Source: Leptodontidium sp. MPI-SDFR-AT-0119 (Eukaryota > Ascomycota > Leotiomycetes > Helotiales > Leptodontidiaceae). From it: a DNA stretch of 64,000 nucleotides. Made by a program: the position numbers and the translations under genes. Each line of letters starts with the position of its first letter. Position 1 is the stretch's first letter. Positions 48,751 through 57,375 of the stretch are shown piece by piece. The notes under the pieces are model-generated. The model was not told where the DNA came from. It saw only the letters and a list, made by a program, of their open reading frames with translations, and made no database searches. The stretch is from NCBI GenBank assembly GCA_020726505.1, contig JAHLEZ010000009.1, forward strand, positions 682,001-746,000, given 5' to 3'.

Positions 48751-48949
48751 ACTCGCGAATATGACGTATGGAAAGAAGAAGCACGTTGAAAGCTTCAAAA
48801 TGATCCAATTTGAAGGCAAATCGGTGGAGGAATGGTGGAGTTCTGAAGGTTACAATATTCCAACATTCAATTTGGGTAGGGGCTACAGCAAAAGTCGGTG
48901 AATCGGCGTTACTAACCGAAGAATCACTCCGATCTGAAGATTGGCTGTA

Positions 48950-49365
48950 TCAGACCTTGATGCGATCTGCTTGCCGTCTGGCGAGAAGGCCACAGCCCGG
49001 ACCGAGCCCGAGTGGCCTGCGAGTGTCTGAATCAAAGATGCCCACGCGTCTTCCACCTGAGGGAGCTTTCTCAACTACGTAAGAACCTTGTCTAGATTAT
49101 CCCTCCTCACAACGCTTATTCGAGGGCTGAAAACTATTGCAGAACTGTAGGCCTATAACGGCTAAGTCGCTAGTATCTAGTAGTGTCGCAATAAGAAACG
49201 TGTAGTATCCTGTCTGTATAAGCATTGATAGGAAAGGGTTCTTCTTTAACTCGAGACCCTTTAATTAGCCAATAATTCTGGAAATCGAATGTATATTACT
49301 CACGTCTGTAATATCTGTTAATGTCTTTAATGCCTCGATAGCGCGTAAGAGCTTGCCCAACAAAC
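48950..49365 (-). pseudogene. NLR gene: first WD40 repeat and linker
   Basis: The minus strand encodes a WD40 blade (L-A-G-H-S-G-S-V-R-A-V-A-F-S-P-D-G-K near 48990-49020), preceded by the linker F-S-P-R-I-S-V-V-R-R and L-R-K-L-P-Q-V-E-D-A-W. This is the usual helical bridge between NACHT and WD40 in fungal NLRs. It has several TAA/TAG stops. The segment is bounded by the IS630/Tc1 element on the left and the gag-only element on the right. Confidence 0.82.
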
Positions 49366-49667
49366 TGTTACGGCTGGCCAAAGGTTGATACGGCGAGTTG
49401 ACTCAAGCTTTGTATTTGGACTTAAGGCTACGCTCAGAATTGAGAAGAAAAGTCAAGGAGGAAAGGAGAGCTCTCTGTAAGGGAGGGCTCGAGTATATAT
49501 ATATAAAGGACCCTCCTAATAAGGCCTAACGCAGTCGAGTGCTATTCACGTCAATATGTCGCAGGCTTGCCACTTAGTCTTCCCTTTTAGGCTTAGCGCC
49601 ATCGCATAGCCAGCGATGCTACGAGCCCGTGTCGGTTAGAATACGAAGCGCATCGTAGGTCGTAACA
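49366..49667 (-). repeat. Ty3-type LTR, copy 5 (3' LTR of gag-only element)
   Basis: 302 bp, TGTTACGGCTGG to GTCGTAACA. Left neighbour is the CAAAC duplication. The gag-protease frame ends directly at its inner edge. Confidence 0.93.
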
Positions 49668-51560
49668 GGACGGGCATGTCTAATAGTTATTTTAGCCGAT
49701 TACGGTTCTTCGTATATAACTACTTTAAGTCGTAATACTCGAGGAACTTCCGACTAATTAAGACGTTAGTATTTCCTAGGTTAGTCACTAGAAAGGGGAA
49801 GTTAATTCGCCGGCGGTCGATCGTTAAAGTAAGTAAAACAGCCGTATTAATTAGCTTACCTTTCTTACTATTATAACTAGTTAAGATAATTATCTAAGGA
49901 AGGGATATAAAAGAGATATTAAATTACTTAATAAGTCGGTATATAAAAGAGGTTTTAATAATACTAAAAATATTAACTTTATTATTAATATATATAAGTA
50001 TCTTAATAAAGAATCTATTCCTTCTTAGTTTAATACTAATTAAGAATTATTATCCTTTAATAAAAGCACGGAAATTAAATACTAAGTCCTTTTATAATTT
50101 GTAGCTTATACTAAGGTGTAAGTCTTTACTACGGCCTAAGAGTTTTTTAATAGCTCGTTAGTCTTTAAATCCTTACTAACGACTAGCTAGGAAATCGACT
50201 TATTAAGAGCCTAGTCTCTATAGCGCTTAAGGCAATCGCTAGCCCAATAACTAGTCTTACTACAGTAGAGATAAGTGTTAAAAGAGACGTCCTTAAGTGC
50301 GGGAAGGAGTACAGGGGACTTAGGTCGGCGTAGGGCGGGCGAAGGAGAGGGCAATCACTAGCGGACATTTAACGACTATCTTAAAGTCAGTGATCTTTAT
50401 ACGTAAATAGTAGGAGTAAGTGAGGTCGAACGCTAGTTGTCCTTCTTTAAGATGCCGCGCGAGTCGTTAGTACTAGTGTTATTAAAAGAGACTCAAGGGG
50501 CTTCGCGGGCAATAGTCGTAACACGTTTACTAACTCGTCTAGTAATAATATTTCGTAACTCGCGATCTAAGACGGCTAAGAACTCGTTAAGAGCCGTATA
50601 ATCTCCGGCGAATTTATATTTCTTAATTTAAATGTCGTACTTAAACTTATTCGAGACTTTCTCGTATACGTCGTCGAACTAGCGGTCAAGTGAGATTTTT
50701 CTAATAGCCACGTATATTATGAACTTTATATAGAACTCGCTGTAAATTATATTATTTATTTATAGTTAATTATACTTAAGCTTAGCGGCTTATACTCAGT
50801 TATAGTTAAAGAAACACTAATTTAAAGCCTTTAAGACGTCGGCGGCTTTATTAAAGTCTTTAGTAAAGTTAAGGTCTATTTATTAAAGAATAATAATCTT
50901 AGCCTCTCCCTTTATATACTTAAAGTAAGCGTGGACTTACGATTCGCTAGTAAGGAAGTTACTTAAGTACTTTTAAATAAAGAGCTTTATATTTATCTTT
51001 TAAGCGTCGTATTTAATTTCGCCCTTATAATCGTTAAAGGGGGTACGGGAGTACTTAACTTTATTAGGCTCGACGGCAAGGATAATAGGGTTCAACTTTA
51101 GGAGGTAGTAGTCGGCGGTAGGCTAAAGGTCCGCCGTAAGGGCACGCACTAATCAGTCCGAAGGAGAGGGAGTGCCAGTCTCTTAGCGAGGGTTATTGAT
51201 AGTATATTAAGTGAGGGCTTACGTGACAGCGGCGGCGATAGTAGAGTTAATAGAGTCCTTAATCAGCTAATCTACTCTAGCTTATTAAGCGGGGGTAAGG
51301 CCCTTTATATTAGTAAGCTTTAACGATGTATTTAAAGAAACGCTAGGGTTTGTCCTCTAAGTCTAAGTCGAATCCGTTAAAGCTCTCCGGTTCCTCTGAG
51401 AGAGTCTCGACCGAAGGGATAAGGGTATTAATAAAGCCTAGCTGTACAGGGGGGCTCCTTTCTCTAGAGCTTCGCTAACGAGGGGGAGAAACTAGTAAAG
51501 GTAGTAAGGTAGGGTTAAGGGGTGTTTGAAGTTGTTAATCGATTTGTTAATTAGACATAC
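49668..51560 (-). pseudogene. gag-protease gene of the non-autonomous element
   Basis: Minus strand from about 51560. Gag includes Y-F-K-Y-I-K-G-E-A-K-I-I-I-L near 50915 and R-F-A/C-F-F-N-Y-N-like sequence near 50830. A CCHC knuckle remnant (C-S-K-T-S-Y-W-A-S-D-C-L-K-R-Y-R-D) lies near 50260-50220. A retropepsin-like stretch follows: T-L-T-I-D-R-R-R-I-N-F-P-F-L near 49810, then V-L-I-S-R-K-F-L-E-Y-Y near 49750. Stops of TAG/TAA type are present throughout. RT and later domains are missing. Confidence 0.75.
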
Positions 51561-51684
51561 GTTCCGAAACAGTGACGCGTGTTAAGTTGCGGCAAGGTGA
51601 AATAGAGAATGATGGTGTGAATGATGATTCTATTGAGGGGGCATTTCTAGGTCTATATAACTACTTTGAGTACCAAGTACTAAG

Positions 51685-51853
51685 CTCTCGCATCGGTTAT
51701 TAACTTTGTATCAAGTTACTAGCTTTGTATCAGAGGCTCGCATCGGTTATTAGCTTTGTATCAAGTTACTAGCTTTGTATCAGAGGCTCGTATCGGTTAT
51801 TAGCTTTGTATCAAGTTACTAGCTTTGTATCAGAGGCTCGTATCGGTTATTAG
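51685..51853. repeat. 50-bp minisatellite, about 3.4 units
   Basis: The unit begins GAGGCTCGTATCGGTTATTA and contains GCTTTGTATC twice. Units start at about 51685, 51733, 51783 and 51833, the central ones nearly identical. It lies in the untranslated leader of the gag-only element, between the 5' LTR and gag. No coding sense. Confidence 0.9.
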
Positions 51854-52072
51854 GCTCGCATATGGCTAGTATTCTTATACAAGGCAGGTTGATCGCGAGA
51901 AAATATCTAGCTTTCTCTAGGACAATCTACTACGAGGGCAGAGAGGTACTTATCTATCGAATAGGCTAAGGTGTTGAGGCTCGTTATTAACTTACTATAA
52001 GGGCAGGTCGACAAGGCATAAGACTAAGTGAGATATAACGCTTCACAGTAAAGGGGTGTTAGTCTTTTCTTA

Positions 52073-52374
52073 TGTTACGGCTGGCTAAAGGTTAATACGA
52101 CGAGTTAACTTAAGCTTTGTATTTAGACTTAAGGCTACGCTCAGAATCGAGAAGAAAAGACAAGGAGGAAAAGAGAGCTCTTTGTAAGGGAGGGCTCGAG
52201 TATATATATATAAAGGACCCTCCTGATGGGGCCTAGCGTAGTCGAGTGCTATTCACGTTAACGTGTCGCAGGCTCGCCACTAAGTCTTCCCTATTAGGCT
52301 TAGCGCCGTCGCATAGCCAGCGATGCTACGAGCCTGTGTCGGTTAGAATACGAAGCGCATCGTAGGTCGTAACA
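52073..52374 (-). repeat. Ty3-type LTR, copy 6 (5' LTR of gag-only element)
   Basis: 302-bp partner of 49366-49667, followed by CAAAC. As gag reads leftward this is the 5' LTR. Confidence 0.93.
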
Positions 52375-52379
52375 CAAAC

Positions 52380-53873
52380 TTAGGCATTCTAGCTACTCTA
52401 ACAGCTTAATATGGAGGAATGTACCCACTACCTCTTGTTCAGCGAGAGCGTTCTATATCAGCGAGGTTTGCTAGGCGCCATCGAGGTGTTACACCCACAA
52501 GGTGGCTGCGTAGTTAACACTAGCCGCCAGTGTATTCCTTTCTATTAATTCCTTAGTTAAATTAAGTCGAGGTAAGTCAACAAGATTAACCTTAAGTCGT
52601 TAAGATAAATGTGACAAACAACTCAGCGCAATCTCACCATGCCTATAGTACTCTTAGGAGTCGAGTATAGATTGGCCATTCTTCCTAGCCAAGTAGTCTC
52701 GAGTTGATTAATAAACAAATTCGATATCGGACCCTCGCATCTTGAGGAATAAAGCACATCGATCGACTACCGCTTTAACAGTGACTAATTGGTCAGACAG
52801 ACCTGTCACGCTACCTACCTCCGCCATATTTAGAGGTCGATAGACTAACATCATCACCTTAAGGAGTCGCATATATCCATTCACAACGGCCGATTCGCCT
52901 GAGCTGAGCTGATTAAATACGCGGTGATAAAGATCACTTAAACCTGGAGGCAAGTCTTAAATTATTGTCAGGACCTTATCCCGGTGCACCTTCTCGAGTT
53001 TATTGGATACCAAGCTTACCTATAAAAAGGTGTCCTTAGCCTTTTCAGTGAGTTCAGCCTCTAATTTCCGATGCAGTGTTAGTCTATAGCTCTAGCGACG
53101 ATCGAGCTCATCTATTTTGAAAGCGATATAAGCCTTCACAGCTTCGGAAAAATGCTTTGAGTTAAGCTCCAGGCTAACAAGTACTTGATTAGATCTAGCG
53201 AGCAACTCCCGCTCAGCGCTGTCCAATGGTCGACTTGTTAATAGCCACTTGATTTTAGAAGGGTGATAGAGTCCCGTTCGGACAAGGCACTTCAGGAAAT
53301 CGGCCATGCCACTATCTTAGTACTCGTTGAGAGCATCCACAATCACATATACTCTCGGGCACTTATAGTGTTCCAGCATCTCCAAAAAGATGTCCTAGAG
53401 CGTTCGCCACGAGGTAACATCCTCACTAAAACGTTCGTTTATAGTATCCTAGCGGCGTCGCAATGATTCTTTAAGCTCCTTTTGCTGATTTACTAATCAC
53501 AGAATCAGACCCTTAATAACCGCTTTAAGGGTGTTAAGCTTATAATCGGCATTTTGACAAAAGAAGTAAGTCACCACAGTAGAAGCGTCTTGTGGGAGTG
53601 ATAGCTGCTCGACAAGGCCAATCGATATTATAGTCTTCCCTTTGCCCGCGCCGCCCTTAATCCAAAGTAAACAACTATCGTTTCTATATTTCTAATTGGA
53701 ATATTGCGCGTCTTGATTAATCTAGTCGATGGATTTATAGAGTAACTTGTCCTTGTTGTCTTTCAGCCGAATTTTGACGGCCCACGTATCAGGACCTCGC
53801 AAAGCGTGGAGACAAGAACGATCTATGTCATCGAGACTAACATTCTTGCTTGAAGCATAATAGGTAACTATGT
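52380..53873 (-). pseudogene. NLR gene: NACHT domain and downstream helices
   Basis: The minus strand encodes W-I-K-G-G-A-G-K-G-K-T-I-I-S (Walker A, 53633-53656), a sensor-like stretch ending V-Y-V-I-V-D-A-L-N-E (Walker B, 53321-53352) and W-L-L-T-S-R-P (53235 region). A winged-helix/helical region follows at 52708-52953 (L-P-P-G-L-S-D-L-Y-.-R) and runs to the LTR at 52374. NACHT ATPases oligomerise upon ligand sensing. About a dozen in-frame stops, nearly all TAG/TAA/TGA at Gln or Trp positions, make this part inactive. The joining intron to the upstream exon lies at about 53874-53906. Confidence 0.85.
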
Positions 53874-53906
53874 TGCTGATTAACTACAAAACCCTTTATA
53901 CCACGA

Positions 53907-55556
53907 CTACGACTTCGGCGTACCGATGTGATTGGTACCAATGTACATTTGACCTCCGATATTCTGGTTGCCCGTACTATTGTTGTTGTTCTGAGTTCCA
54001 CCACCGATATTATTGTTTTGGGCGCCACTGCCATAGTGGGCGTACGCAGGCATTTGTTCGAAGCCATCATCAGGCAAGGAAGGCTCCATCTCAGCCACTT
54101 CCTCAATGGCCTTTGCCAACTGGTCTTTCCCTCTTGGTGTCGTCACTTCTGGAAACCTCGTTGCCAAGAGTTGCAGGTCCTGTAAAATCCCCCTAACCAA
54201 ACTCTCTACACGACCCCCTTTTCCAATCGTCCGAGCAGCTTTCACATATCGAGCCCATCTCGAGTCACCCTCTTCTGGCATAACCTTTTTAAACAACTCC
54301 TGAAGTTGTGTAGCTTGAGCTTCGCAATCCTCTAAAGTAGGTGTAAACGCAGCCTTTATCGACACGTCCGCCGCGCTGTTGACGTATCTTTCCGCATCTT
54401 CAAGGACCTTCGAGATAAGAGGGAGTTTCGTAGCTGATTTCTTGAAATTCGTTGGGAGACCCGCTTCGTCCTTGACAGCCTCGTAGACTTGGTTGGTAGC
54501 ATCGATGATTGAAATGATAGAAGAGATTATGCCAAGGACAAGGCTTGCCTCGCCGATGCCGGACATACTCGGGGATGAACCAAAGGCATCTCTTGACGAG
54601 TGTCCTACCGTCAGCCTCCCAAGATTGTCCCCCAAAGAGTGATCCTTCAAGAAGCTTGGCATACCCTCGAGAGAACCTTGCTGAATCTCTGACGAGGGCG
54701 AGAGAAAGGCAGATACACCTGCCTTTGGAATATATCCGATATGGCTCAATTCCTGATGGAGGTCGATTGAGCCGAAGAGGAAAATCTTGCCACAGTACTC
54801 GCATTTTTGAAAGCCAGCTTCCCCGTCATGATTGACGCTGGAACTAGTCTTGAGATCTGATTTTGATATGAAGTCGCCTTCTTGAGTTTCGAGAAGTTTA
54901 CCTGATACTACGAAAGCGTCGTAAATACCATCAACCTGGGCCTGAATATTTCCCGGCTGACCTGTCTCAGGGAACAGAATTGATTGAGCGCTGTGAACTA
55001 AGCTTTGAAGTTGTGCGAGGATGCGTATATTCCTTGTGATTTCTCGACCGGCAAGCTCAATTGAAAATGAATGCTTATTCGGGTCCAAAGTTGTTTGGTT
55101 CTTCAGGTCATCCACCAATTCCTTCAGCAGAGACAGCTGGTCATGAATGACGGAAATGGCAGCTCGAATCGGAGTCTCAATCGGCGAACCCAATGCAAGA
55201 TATTCAGAGCCTTTAGAAACGCTGGAATCATGGATCCACAGCTCAAGTCGCAAATAGTCCTCCTGGAGGCTTTTGTAGACACTGTGCAGAACACTCTGCA
55301 CTTGGGTTCCTTCCTTTGGGTCCAAGTAATAGACAGTCTCCGGTATGTAACGAATAAAGCGCATGATGTTATCTTGACAGGTGAGGCAAAGATCAGTAAC
55401 TGGAGCTTTGGCATCGGGCGGAACCAGGCTCGTATCCAGTGACAAAGCGCGGCTGAGCCTCTCATGATCAAGTAGCTCTTCCGTCTCAGGTGTAGTAGAT
55501 GCGTCTTTCTGCAGGCGCTCGTCCCCCATAGTAATGCTACTGATTGATGGTGCCAA
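53907..55556 (-). CDS. NLR 5' exon: open 549-codon frame with C2H2-like, SesA-like and sigma-like parts
   Basis: Start ATG at 55554-55556, stop TAG at 53907-53909. Residues 1-330 form a helical module with a C2H2-like motif (C252, C255, H267, H272). From M331 the sequence M-S-G-I-G-E-A-S-L-V-L-G-I-I is the usual start of a SesA/NACHT_N-like domain, which runs to about 500. Residues 508-545 are Gln/Asn/Gly-rich (G-A-Q-N-N-N-I-G-G-G, then N-Q-N-I-G-G-Q-M-Y-I-G), resembling the sigma amyloid motif that couples fungal NLRs to their effectors. The frame ends soon after it; a splice donor (GTACGC, 53920 region) may have joined it to NACHT. Composition is normal and no RIP stops occur, so a truncated protein without NACHT could still be made. 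Whether the gene starts at residue 1 or M331 is undecided. Confidence 0.8.
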   Translation of the reverse strand: MAPSISSITMGDERLQKDASTTPETEELLDHERLSRALSLDTSLVPPDAKAPVTDLCLTCQDNIMRFIRYIPETVYYLDPKEGTQVQSVLHSVYKSLQEDYLRLELWIHDSSVSKGSEYLALGSPIETPIRAAISVIHDQLSLLKELVDDLKNQTTLDPNKHSFSIELAGREITRNIRILAQLQSLVHSAQSILFPETGQPGNIQAQVDGIYDAFVVSGKLLETQEGDFISKSDLKTSSSVNHDGEAGFQKCEYCGKIFLFGSIDLHQELSHIGYIPKAGVSAFLSPSSEIQQGSLEGMPSFLKDHSLGDNLGRLTVGHSSRDAFGSSPSMSGIGEASLVLGIISSIISIIDATNQVYEAVKDEAGLPTNFKKSATKLPLISKVLEDAERYVNSAADVSIKAAFTPTLEDCEAQATQLQELFKKVMPEEGDSRWARYVKAARTIGKGGRVESLVRGILQDLQLLATRFPEVTTPRGKDQLAKAIEEVAEMEPSLPDDGFEQMPAYAHYGSGAQNNNIGGGTQNNNNSTGNQNIGGQMYIGTNHIGTPKS

Positions 55557-55797
55557 AATGGAGGCGAGCTGATTGTCGTATTGATGAAGTGAAGGTTAGT
55601 CTTGTCAAGTTTGTTGATCATCAGATGCCGTTGAAATCAGGCCTAGCAAGCCACAATCCCTTCCTGGGTTAGTCCTGTTAGTCATCGGGCACGTGCCACC
55701 CCACCCCCTAAGGAGACCAAGGGCAACTGCAACTGAACAGCAAACGCTTTGATCACATCCATTTTGCCTACCAGACTGTCTGCAAGTGATATTAGCG
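55557..55797. promoter_or_regulatory. shared intergenic promoter region
   Basis: 241 bp separate two divergent start codons (55556 minus, 55798 plus). No TATA box stands out. A bidirectional promoter is inferred from the spacing alone, which would co-express the NLR exon and the neighbouring gene. Confidence 0.5.
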
Positions 55798-57375
55798 ATG
55801 ACAACTCGAGCCATCGCCCTCACATCAGCAGTGTTTACAGCTTCAACAGGAAGCATAGGTGCCATCAACACAATTGGCACATGGGTCGTGAAGCTCGTGA
55901 GTTTTATTGAAGCCTGCGGCGAGGCAAAACAGAAAATACAGGACCTGCAGAGTGATGTAGAGCAATGCGGGATGCGTCTCGATTTGTGGCAGAGGAAGTG
56001 GAAATTAGAACGAGCTACGACAATTCGTTGGCAGGAAGAGCTTTGGGGAAACCAGGTTCCTCTCATCAACGACATACTCAGAAGGATCCAGGCAAGAAGC
56101 GTCAGGGTCAAGGAAAAATTCGAAGAATTTTTTCAACCAGGGAGGCAGAACGTGTCAAAGAGCGAGATTATAGAGTTCGTTAGGAAACTCGATGAACAGG
56201 GGACTACATGGGTGGAAGATATTAAAAGATGGCTGGGAGAGTTGGCTGAGACAGCTGATCGTGCTTTCCGAGGAAAGCACGGTGTGACAGTGTCGGAAGA
56301 ATTAACAGAGGCACAACTACAAATGGTTAGATCATCGACCCTCATGCAGATGGCCTTGGGACTCCGCAACATCTCCGAGGGACTATACCAGTCAGTTGGT
56401 GCAGCAATTGCCAGTCGGCCAGCCAATAAGCTCATCAAGCTCAAAGTTGACCTGACAGGCACAATGGATGGTTTTCGACTAGAATCCGTCCAGTCTCAAA
56501 GGTCGCTTCAACTCATATACCATCTCTTTCTTCAATGGGATGGATCGCCTCACGAGTTGTGTATCGAGGGACCGAGCAACGTTGAAGACCTCCTGCAAGG
56601 CGCTGCAAATGTGCTGTCAATTCCACAAGAGTCTCAAGAATCATCTATTCTTATCGACGACGGAGCAGAAAGCCGATTTTTTCGTTCTCGTCTTCCAAGC
56701 CAGGAAGAGAGGTTGTTCACACCTGGTGGTCATGATAGCAGTTGGGTTGAAAACGCGTGGTGGGCGCCACAAAGCCTGGCGCAATTCTTTGTCAGTTTGG
56801 ATAGTCTGGACATCATCAGCAGCCAGCGAATATTTCCACTGTCAGAGCGCATGACCCTAGCCTTCAAGATCGTCGAGTCTGCAGTTCTCCTTGCTGGTAC
56901 CTCGTGGCTGTCGAATATCAGAAGCGACTTTCTTCGCCGGTGTCCGCCTTCCCGAGGTGACAACTACAACTACACGCTTGACCTTAGCTACAGCAACTAC
57001 ACTATTGATCCTGGTGCACTTGCGGTAATGACATGGAAGAGCGTCGAGCGACTTGTTGGGCACATATTGCGTGTGGGTGTTGTTCTTGTTGAGATTGGCT
57101 ATGGGAAGCGAGTAGTTGATTACGAATTTGACATGTGGGGGACCACCTGGGGCACCATCGTAATCTCCCTCCACAACGTGAAAGGAAAAGTTTCAATTGA
57201 GACTGTCAAGGGGGAATTGACTGCCAACATGGGCTCGGACTATGCCTCCATGACGACGCTTTGCCTCGGGGAGATTCAACAGCTATCTCTTGAGTTGTAT
57301 TGGAAGGGTAAATCTTTTGGAGAAATATACAAAGAGATCTTGGAGGTCTATTTTGGGAAAGTATACATACCGTGA
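55798..57375 (+). CDS. HeLo-like / DUF7580-like protein
   Basis: Intact frame of 525 codons, starting at the ATG at 55798 (an upstream in-frame GTG at 55786 is not a plausible fungal start). The N terminus begins with a hydrophobic helix (A-L-T-S-A-V-F-T-A-S), then W-V-V-K-L-V-S-F-I-E-A-C and R-L-D-L-W-Q-R-K-W, a pattern similar to HeLo/HeLo-like cell-death domains. The last 200 residues (S-L-A-Q-F-F through L-S-E-R-M-T-L-A-F-K-I-V-E-S, then L-A-V-M-T-W-K-S-V-E-R-L) fit the DUF7580-like domain of uncharacterised ascomycete proteins. No sigma-like motif is visible, so a signalling link to the divergent NLR exon is only suggested by position. Domain calls are from pattern recall and need a profile search. 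Confidence 0.75.
   Translation: MTTRAIALTSAVFTASTGSIGAINTIGTWVVKLVSFIEACGEAKQKIQDLQSDVEQCGMRLDLWQRKWKLERATTIRWQEELWGNQVPLINDILRRIQARSVRVKEKFEEFFQPGRQNVSKSEIIEFVRKLDEQGTTWVEDIKRWLGELAETADRAFRGKHGVTVSEELTEAQLQMVRSSTLMQMALGLRNISEGLYQSVGAAIASRPANKLIKLKVDLTGTMDGFRLESVQSQRSLQLIYHLFLQWDGSPHELCIEGPSNVEDLLQGAANVLSIPQESQESSILIDDGAESRFFRSRLPSQEERLFTPGGHDSSWVENAWWAPQSLAQFFVSLDSLDIISSQRIFPLSERMTLAFKIVESAVLLAGTSWLSNIRSDFLRRCPPSRGDNYNYTLDLSYSNYTIDPGALAVMTWKSVERLVGHILRVGVVLVEIGYGKRVVDYEFDMWGTTWGTIVISLHNVKGKVSIETVKGELTANMGSDYASMTTLCLGEIQQLSLELYWKGKSFGEIYKEILEVYFGKVYIP

Larger units (their letters stand above)
45770..48947. mobile_element. IS630/Tc1-type DNA transposon with two convergent genes, TSD TA
   Basis: Long inverted repeats start CAGCCAATCTTC at both ends: left about 45770-45935, right about 48791-48947. 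They are imperfect over roughly 160 bp and nearly perfect over the outer 60 bp. TA flanks both sides (45768-45769 and 48948-48949). A DD34E-type transposase lies on the plus strand and a second, unrelated gene on the minus strand. It interrupts a WD40 blade of the NLR gene. Confidence 0.92.
49366..52374 (-). mobile_element. non-autonomous gag-protease LTR element, TSD CAAAC
   Basis: Two 302-bp Ty3-type LTRs (49366-49667 and 52073-52374) enclose only 2.4 kb. CAAAC occurs at 49361-49365 and 52375-52379. The interior encodes Gag, a CCHC knuckle and a protease-like segment on the minus strand and then stops at the LTR, with no RT, RNase H, integrase or chromodomain. The same LTR family is attached to chromodomain-coding bodies at 92-736 and 60810-61783, so this copy is an internal deletion derivative that must have moved in trans. 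It separates the NACHT from the WD40 part of the NLR gene. Confidence 0.92.
37576..55556 (-). pseudogene. NLR/STAND gene (SesA-like, NACHT, WD40) split by three transposons
   Basis: A single minus-strand gene recovered by removing three insertions: Ty3 (37857-45246), IS630/Tc1 (45770-48947) and gag-only LTR element (49366-52374). About 4.4 kb of gene sequence remains, enough for some 1,450 residues. Order: N-terminal module with C2H2-like motif, SesA/NACHT_N-like domain, sigma-like motif, NACHT, helical linker, WD40 repeats, C-terminal conserved tail. At the Ty3 site the frame reads F-K-F-S-R-D across the duplication into G-R-Y-L. Proteins of this architecture are fungal allorecognition receptors of the HET-E/HET-D/HET-R and sesA type. 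The NACHT and WD40 parts contain stops, so the full protein cannot be made. Confidence 0.88.

Noticed and set aside
48626..49082. Two plus-strand frames across the right end of the IS630/Tc1 element
   Set aside because: They cross the inverted repeat and the insertion point and are shadows of the second gene and the WD40 blade on the minus strand.
51685..51853. Tandem 50-bp repeats considered as a CRISPR-like array
   Set aside because: No unique spacers between units, eukaryotic retroelement context; it is a minisatellite.
54400..55621. Several long frames overlapping the 549-codon exon on both strands
   Set aside because: Shadows of a GC-balanced coding region; the minus-strand 549-codon frame has domain-level matches and the others do not.
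55786..55797. In-frame GTG upstream of the HeLo-like gene
   Set aside because: GTG is not a likely fungal start; the ATG at 55798 is used instead.
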